From the NCBI GenBank assembly GCA_030636965.1, contig DAOVVW010000061.1, positions 1 through 6,191 on the forward strand: DNA of 6,191 nt. Direction: 5' to 3'. Position numbers and translations under genes: made by a program. Origin of the DNA: Pseudomonadota bacterium. GTDB taxonomy: Bacteria > BMS3Abin14. The first letter of the stretch is position 1. Each line of letters opens with the position of its first letter. The notes beneath the pieces were generated by a model. That model ran no database searches. It was not told the origin of the DNA and saw only the letters and a program-made list of their open reading frames with translations. Shown here one piece after another: positions 5,085-6,191 of the stretch.

Positions 5085-5837
5085 ATGCGCAAACCTCTAA
5101 TTGTGGCCAACTGGAAGATGCACAATACAGCTTCAGAGGCTTCTTCTTTTGTTGAGGAACTTCTCGGAAAGATCGGCGAGATCTCCTCAGTGGAAGTGGC
5201 CATCGCACCGCCTTTTACCGCGCTGGAATCTGTTTCAAAAATTCTATCGAAAACAGATCTTGTGCTTGCGGCCCAGAACATGTACTGGGAACCAGAGGGC
5301 GCATTTACCGGTGAGATAAGCCCTGTGATGCTCCGTGAGCTCGACTGCCGGTTTGTCATTCTGGGACATTCAGAGAGAAGGCAGTACTTCGGAGATGGTG
5401 ACGGGGAGGTGGCTCTAAAAGTAGGGGCGGCCCTTACAGAGGGGCTCATGCCGATCCTGTGTGTGGGAGAAACTCTCGGTGAGCGCGAACAAGGGAAGAC
5501 TTTCGAGATCGTTGAGAGGCAGGTCAGGAGCGCCCTGGATGGAGGAATGCCTGATTCCGGCGGCGGTCTGGTTATAGCATATGAACCCGTATGGGCCATA
5601 GGTACAGGAAAGACCGCGACCCCGGAGGCTGCCCAGGAAGTACACGGTTTTATTAGAGGTCTTCTTGAGAACCTTCTCGGAGAAGGGCTTGGCGACGAAG
5701 TGAGAATCCTCTATGGAGGATCAGTTAAACCTGATAGTGTTGATAGTTTGATGGCAATGCAGGATATAGATGGAGCCCTGGTGGGAGGCGCGAGCCTCGA
5801 CGCGGAGAGCTTCGCCCGCATTATCCATTTCAAATAG
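5085..5837 (+). CDS. tpiA: Triose-phosphate isomerase
   Basis: TpiA interconverts dihydroxyacetone phosphate and glyceraldehyde-3-phosphate, feeding the substrate of Gap. It is a cytoplasmic dimeric TIM barrel. The 250 residues are a normal length. Visible are N9 and K11 in ANWKM, the electrophile H95 in GHSERR (94-99), the catalytic base E167 in AYEPVWAIGTGK, the flexible phosphate-gripping loop that follows it (about 168-178), the phosphate-binding YGGSVKPDS (210-218) and GGASL (234-238). All active-site residues are present. A moderate Shine-Dalgarno (AAAGGGG, 5068-5074) lies 10 bases before the ATG. It is separated from pgk by 229 bases containing the structured repeat, so it may be expressed partly by read-through and partly from the weak promoter candidate at 4869-4895. 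secG follows after 17 bases. Confidence 0.98.
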   Translation: MRKPLIVANWKMHNTASEASSFVEELLGKIGEISSVEVAIAPPFTALESVSKILSKTDLVLAAQNMYWEPEGAFTGEISPVMLRELDCRFVILGHSERRQYFGDGDGEVALKVGAALTEGLMPILCVGETLGEREQGKTFEIVERQVRSALDGGMPDSGGGLVIAYEPVWAIGTGKTATPEAAQEVHGFIRGLLENLLGEGLGDEVRILYGGSVKPDSVDSLMAMQDIDGALVGGASLDAESFARIIHFK

Positions 5838-5854
5838 TCTGGGAGGATATATTC

Positions 5855-6191
5855 ATGACTCTGCTACTGTTGAAAATACTTCATATATCAGTTGCTATTT
5901 TTCTCATTCTGGTTGTGCTTCTGCAGACAGGAAAAGGGGCCGAGATGGGCGCTGCTTTCGGAGGCGCGAGTCAGACTGTTTTCGGAGGTGGCGGTCCGGC
6001 AGGCTTCATGGCAAAGCTCACGACTGCTGCGGCAGTGCTCTTTATGCTGACTTCACTGAGTCTTGCTTACCTGTCGTCCACGAGCCGTTTTTCGGGAGCT
6101 GTTTTACCTGAAGAGGTATCGATACCGGTGGAGCAGCCACAGCAACCTGTTCAGGTGCCGCCTGTGAATGAGGGCGCAACAGATCTGGATC
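5855..6191 (+). CDS. secG: SecG, protein-export channel subunit (3' end outside window)
   Basis: SecG is the small, non-essential third subunit of the SecYEG inner-membrane translocon and assists SecA-driven export. The 112 visible residues start with a hydrophobic helix (about 4-23), followed by the family signature LLQTGKGAEMGAAFGGAS (22-39), a glycine-rich cytoplasmic loop with VFGGGG (42-47), a second hydrophobic helix (about 55-74), and a Pro/Gln/Glu-rich tail from about residue 85 that runs off the window. Two transmembrane segments with this loop are diagnostic. An excellent Shine-Dalgarno GGGAGG (5841-5846) lies 8 bases before the ATG, and the tpiA stop is 17 bases upstream, so the two genes are probably co-transcribed. 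TpiA-SecG adjacency is common in bacteria. The tail's length cannot be judged here. Confidence 0.93.
   Translation, partial: MTLLLLKILHISVAIFLILVVLLQTGKGAEMGAAFGGASQTVFGGGGPAGFMAKLTTAAAVLFMLTSLSLAYLSSTSRFSGAVLPEEVSIPVEQPQQPVQVPPVNEGATDLD

Noticed and set aside
5770..6111. Open frame on the + strand overlapping the end of tpiA and most of secG
   Set aside because: It lies in another frame over two clearly recognisable genes, and its translation shows no domain or composition of a real protein.

Overview
The window is an ordinary-looking bacterial chromosomal segment of roughly balanced G+C content. It carries the 3' end of clpB, a convergent sensor kinase gene, and the glycolytic cluster gap-pgk-tpiA followed by secG. 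That gene order and the style of the proteins (ClpB with a GARPLRR sensor-2 motif, a REC-GAF-HisKA-HATPase kinase, SecG directly after TpiA) suggest a deltaproteobacterium-like (Desulfobacterota-type) organism. This is inferred from context, and no marker in the window fixes the lineage.

Layout: bases 1-455 encode the last 150 residues of the ClpB disaggregase on the + strand. Bases 456-546 are a short convergent intergenic region almost filled by an imperfect inverted repeat built from a 10-mer with a 14-base period. Bases 547-2265 on the - strand encode a 572-residue hybrid kinase (receiver, GAF, histidine kinase core). Bases 2266-2658 form a divergent control region with two sigma70-like promoters: TTGACA-N17-TACTAT reading left into the kinase and TTGACT-N16-TATAAT reading right towards gap. 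The second implies a gap leader of about 240 nt that is packed with hairpins. Then follow gap (2659-3663), pgk (3665-4855, one base after gap), a 229-base spacer, tpiA (5085-5837) and secG (5855 to the window end, cut off).

The most interesting structure is not a gene. The gap leader (2441-2562) and the pgk-tpiA spacer (4907-5028, opposite strand) hold two diverged copies of one 122-base element. They align without a gap at about 71% identity and share the same four consecutive hairpins. At least six base pairs in the stems differ by double, pairing-preserving substitutions. A truncated third copy (2579-2622) follows the first. The pair lies in inverted orientation around gap-pgk. It looks like a dispersed, structured intergenic repeat (REP/BIME- or MITE-like) or a duplicated structured RNA, and I do not recognise it as a named family.

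How the genes work together: Gap, Pgk and TpiA catalyse three adjacent steps of triose-phosphate metabolism and are probably transcribed from the promoter at 2383-2410, with pgk translationally coupled to gap. The interruption before tpiA raises the possibility that tpiA-secG also has its own promoter (weak candidate at 4869-4895). SecG (protein export), ClpB (protein rescue) and the sensor kinase are neighbours without an obvious functional link to glycolysis.
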